From Cyanoderma ruficeps (lineage: Eukaryota > Chordata > Aves > Passeriformes > Timaliidae): 64,000 nt of DNA. A program made the position numbers and the translations under genes. Positions 62,004-64,000 of the stretch are shown here, piece after piece; the first letter of the stretch is position 1; every line of letters begins with the position of its first letter. The stretch lies in assembly GCA_008694505.1 (NCBI GenBank), contig VZDJ01000116.1, positions 17,783,716-17,847,715 on the forward strand, read 5' to 3'. The notes beneath the pieces are model-generated. The model made no database searches. It was not told the origin of the DNA and saw nothing but the letters and a program-made list of their open reading frames with translations.

Positions 62004-64000
62004 GTAAGACGGCATCATTCCTGTATCTTCCATGTACTGTCCCAGAGAGCTCAGCCCATCCTGCAGCTTGTCTTTGATCCTCCCCTCAGCCTGCAGGCTG
62101 CAGCCCTGCCCCATCCATAGATTTGAGGCCATGCTAAGCCTTCACATCTGCTGTGAACTACTGAGGCACTGAGAGAAGGGATTGCAAGAAATATAAGACA
62201 GGGATAGGTATTAAGGGAGACTCTGTGTTTTGATTTCCATCAGCATCTTTTCCAGCATGGTATCTGAACACCCCAGATGAAAGCAGTGCAGCCCTTGGGC
62301 CAGGTGGCAGGGTTTCCTCCATGCCATACATAGATACTGTTCTCAGTTGCAGCTCCTAGCACATCACCTTCCCTGCTTTCAGAAGGGCTGAAAGTGGTGG
62401 CAGCACATTTACTTTTGAACAATCTGTATATAAAGGAGGGCTGTATGGCCCTCCTTTAGTGGGTTTGGTAAGCAGGCAGGGCTGTTTCACATCTGTTACT
62501 TGGCCTTCACCTGCTGGCCCTGCACCGTGTGTGAAGGACCATCACCAGTCTGGAAGCATTACAGCAACAGCCAGGGGGGCTTTATAAAAGCTGGTACTAA
62601 ACTTCCCACTGCCATGTGATCTCTTCCTGGGGAACATTTAACACCCCGTCTCCCATGCATGCCATATAAATATTCTGCTTGACTTCAAAGATCAGTGGCA
62701 GAAATGACATGTAATATTTTTAATCCCATTTTTTACAGCTCCCTGCAGACTCTAAAGAAACTTTCCTTGGCTAGTAGAGCAGCCCTCCCATCCCTTGCTC
62801 TGCTCCCCTCCCCCTAGGAAAATCTCAGGGCTCTAATTGTTTAATCCAGAGTTGACTTAATGCCAGGGTGTTCTTCACTGTGAGTGAGGGGAGCACGCTG
62901 CTGGCTGTGCAGTGACTTTCAGGCCAGCTTTTATCCAGTTAAACCTAATCCAAAGCTCATTTTTGCTAGTGACATGGAAGCCCAGGAGCACTTTGGATTG
63001 AAGGCCCTTTAGTGAAGGCTTTGTACAGCTCATGTTCCCTTGCTGTCCATTTAGGCAAAGAGCATGGCGGCTCCTGGCACAGCAACGAGGTGTTTGGTTC
63101 CCACTCACTGTGACTTTGCTGAATTAAAAAGTGAAAAACAAACAAATGCAAAGGATGACTTCTCCAAGAGGATTGCTTTGGAACCACTGTTGTTTATAAA
63201 AAGGAAAATACTTGAGATGAAATGTGATCTTTCAGTATCCAGATTCCTCCAAGGATTTGTAACTTGCAGGATCTGGGTTGGGCCAACTGAAAGCATTCCT
63301 CAGCAGCCCTGACTGTTGCTGATGATGTTCATGTGGTAGAATGAAGTGCTGTGAGGAGTCTTTCCTTTGCTGCATGAAGAGCCACCTGTGTTAAGTGAAA
63401 TTAAGTGAAATAATCTGTCTGAGTATCTTTAGCATGTTTTTCACATGTCCTAGACAGTGACTTAGAATTCCCTGGGCTGTGCAGGGCCAGTAGATTACAT
63501 GGTGCAAGCTATACACAGGGCTTGAGTTTATAAAAAATCTTAAATGGGAGTTGAACTGTTTGTTTCCTAGAGGATAACGAACAGGAGTTTGTGGTAGCCT
63601 CTATCCTGAAGAATCCTCCTGCTGTGCCCCCAGATCATGGATCAGACCATGAACCACCAGCATATTAAGGTCAATGGATACCAACTGCAGGTTACCCTCA
63701 TGGGCAGCTGAAAATGGAGCAAGGTCAGGAGCAAATTCATGTTAGAGACACCCTTGCTGTGGAGCAAGCAGCTGGAGGGGATCTCCTTTAGCAGGAACCT
63801 CACACTGAGCCTGTGTTGATGTCCATCACAAAAGCAGGGTGTTTATGGGAAGAAAGACAAGTAATTGGATAAAGACTGATGATTTCCAGGTCGCTGTCTC
63901 CGTACCAGCTCTCTTATTCAAACAGCCCCTGGGAAGCCTACAGTGCTGCTGGCCTGGGTCTGAGGACTCTCATAGGAGAGGACCACTGTATCCTTAACCA
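62004..64000 (+). other. SUFU: SUFU intron 11 (5' part)
   Basis: Noncoding sequence after exon 11, beginning GTAAGA and running to the window edge. It holds an 11-bp-arm hairpin at 62431-62458 and a directly repeated ttaagtgaaa at 63391-63410. No exon 12, poly(A) region or neighbouring gene could be recognised, although a very short or diverged exon could be missed by eye. Confidence 0.75.
62431..62458. repeat. Perfect hairpin, 11-bp arms, 6-nt loop
   Basis: taaaggagggc at 62431-62441 pairs exactly with gccctccttta at 62448-62458 around tgtatg. In the SUFU pre-mRNA it would form a stable short stem-loop about 430 bases after exon 11. Confidence 0.9.

Larger units (their letters stand above)
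1..64000 (+). other. SUFU: SUFU gene body, partial (intron 2 to intron 11)
   Basis: Nine exons on the + strand translate in order into the Suppressor of fused protein, from codon 106/107 to codon 455, in one continuous frame. SUFU binds GLI1/2/3 in the cytoplasm and primary cilium, holds them back from the nucleus and promotes GLI3 repressor formation. In humans it is a tumour suppressor (medulloblastoma, Gorlin syndrome) and is essential in vertebrate development. Exon lengths (137, 143, 86, 73, 154, 112, 135, 139, 69 bp) and intron phases agree with those I recall for the human gene. Both ends of the gene lie outside the window, so no promoter, start codon, stop codon or poly(A) site of SUFU is expected here. 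No frameshift or premature stop was seen, so this is a functional gene rather than a pseudogene. Identification is by direct reading of the protein, not by database search. Confidence 0.97.

Noticed and set aside
1..64000. A second gene, mobile system or other novel biological system within the window
   Set aside because: Both strands were read for protein families, tRNA or rRNA genes, LTR pairs and retroviral frames; nothing beyond SUFU, CR1/MIR relics and short repeats could be supported.

Overview
The window is vertebrate nuclear DNA from the middle of one large gene, SUFU (Suppressor of fused, the cytoplasmic GLI inhibitor of Hedgehog signalling), read on the + strand. Nine consecutive coding exons can be read, with GT-AG introns and one unbroken frame across all joins. 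They correspond to exons 3 to 11 of the 12-exon human gene and encode residues 107-455 of about 484 (numbering recalled from human SUFU). Exons 1-2 (start codon, N-terminus) and exon 12 (last ~29 residues, stop, 3' UTR) were not found and should lie outside the window.

The organism is most likely a bird. The recognisable interspersed repeats are CR1 LINE fragments with the avian 3'-end signature plus very old MIR-like SINE remnants. No Alu, B1 or L1-type mammalian repeats were seen. The encoded protein is nearly identical to human SUFU as I recall it. Introns are large but repeat-poor, as is usual in birds. I cannot name the species.

Layout: intron 2 (partial) 1-6366; exon 3 6367-6503; intron 3 6504-25585 (19 kb, three CR1 copies); exon 4 25586-25728; intron 4; exon 5 28034-28119; intron 5; exon 6 30182-30254; intron 6; exon 7 34849-35002; intron 7 (poly-G tract with an N); exon 8 36504-36615; intron 8 36616-47238 (10.6 kb, three MIR-like relics and two candidate conserved noncoding blocks); exon 9 47239-47373; intron 9; exon 10 48822-48960; intron 10 48961-61934 (13 kb); exon 11 61935-62003; intron 11 (partial) to 64000.

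The exons together encode most of the two-lobed SUFU fold. Exons 3-6 give the rest of the N-terminal lobe, exons 7-9 the start of the C-terminal lobe with the acidic, phosphorylated disordered loop, and exons 9-11 the C-terminal lobe. Residues recalled as GLI-contacting (Y147, D159, E181, E376, L380) and regulatory (K257, K321, S342, S346) are all present. No second protein-coding gene, RNA gene, intact transposon or novel system could be supported. The main items for a second look are short perfect palindromes and hairpins, MIR relics, candidate intronic enhancers, a possible read-through C-terminus after exon 11, and G-rich or purine-rich tracts.
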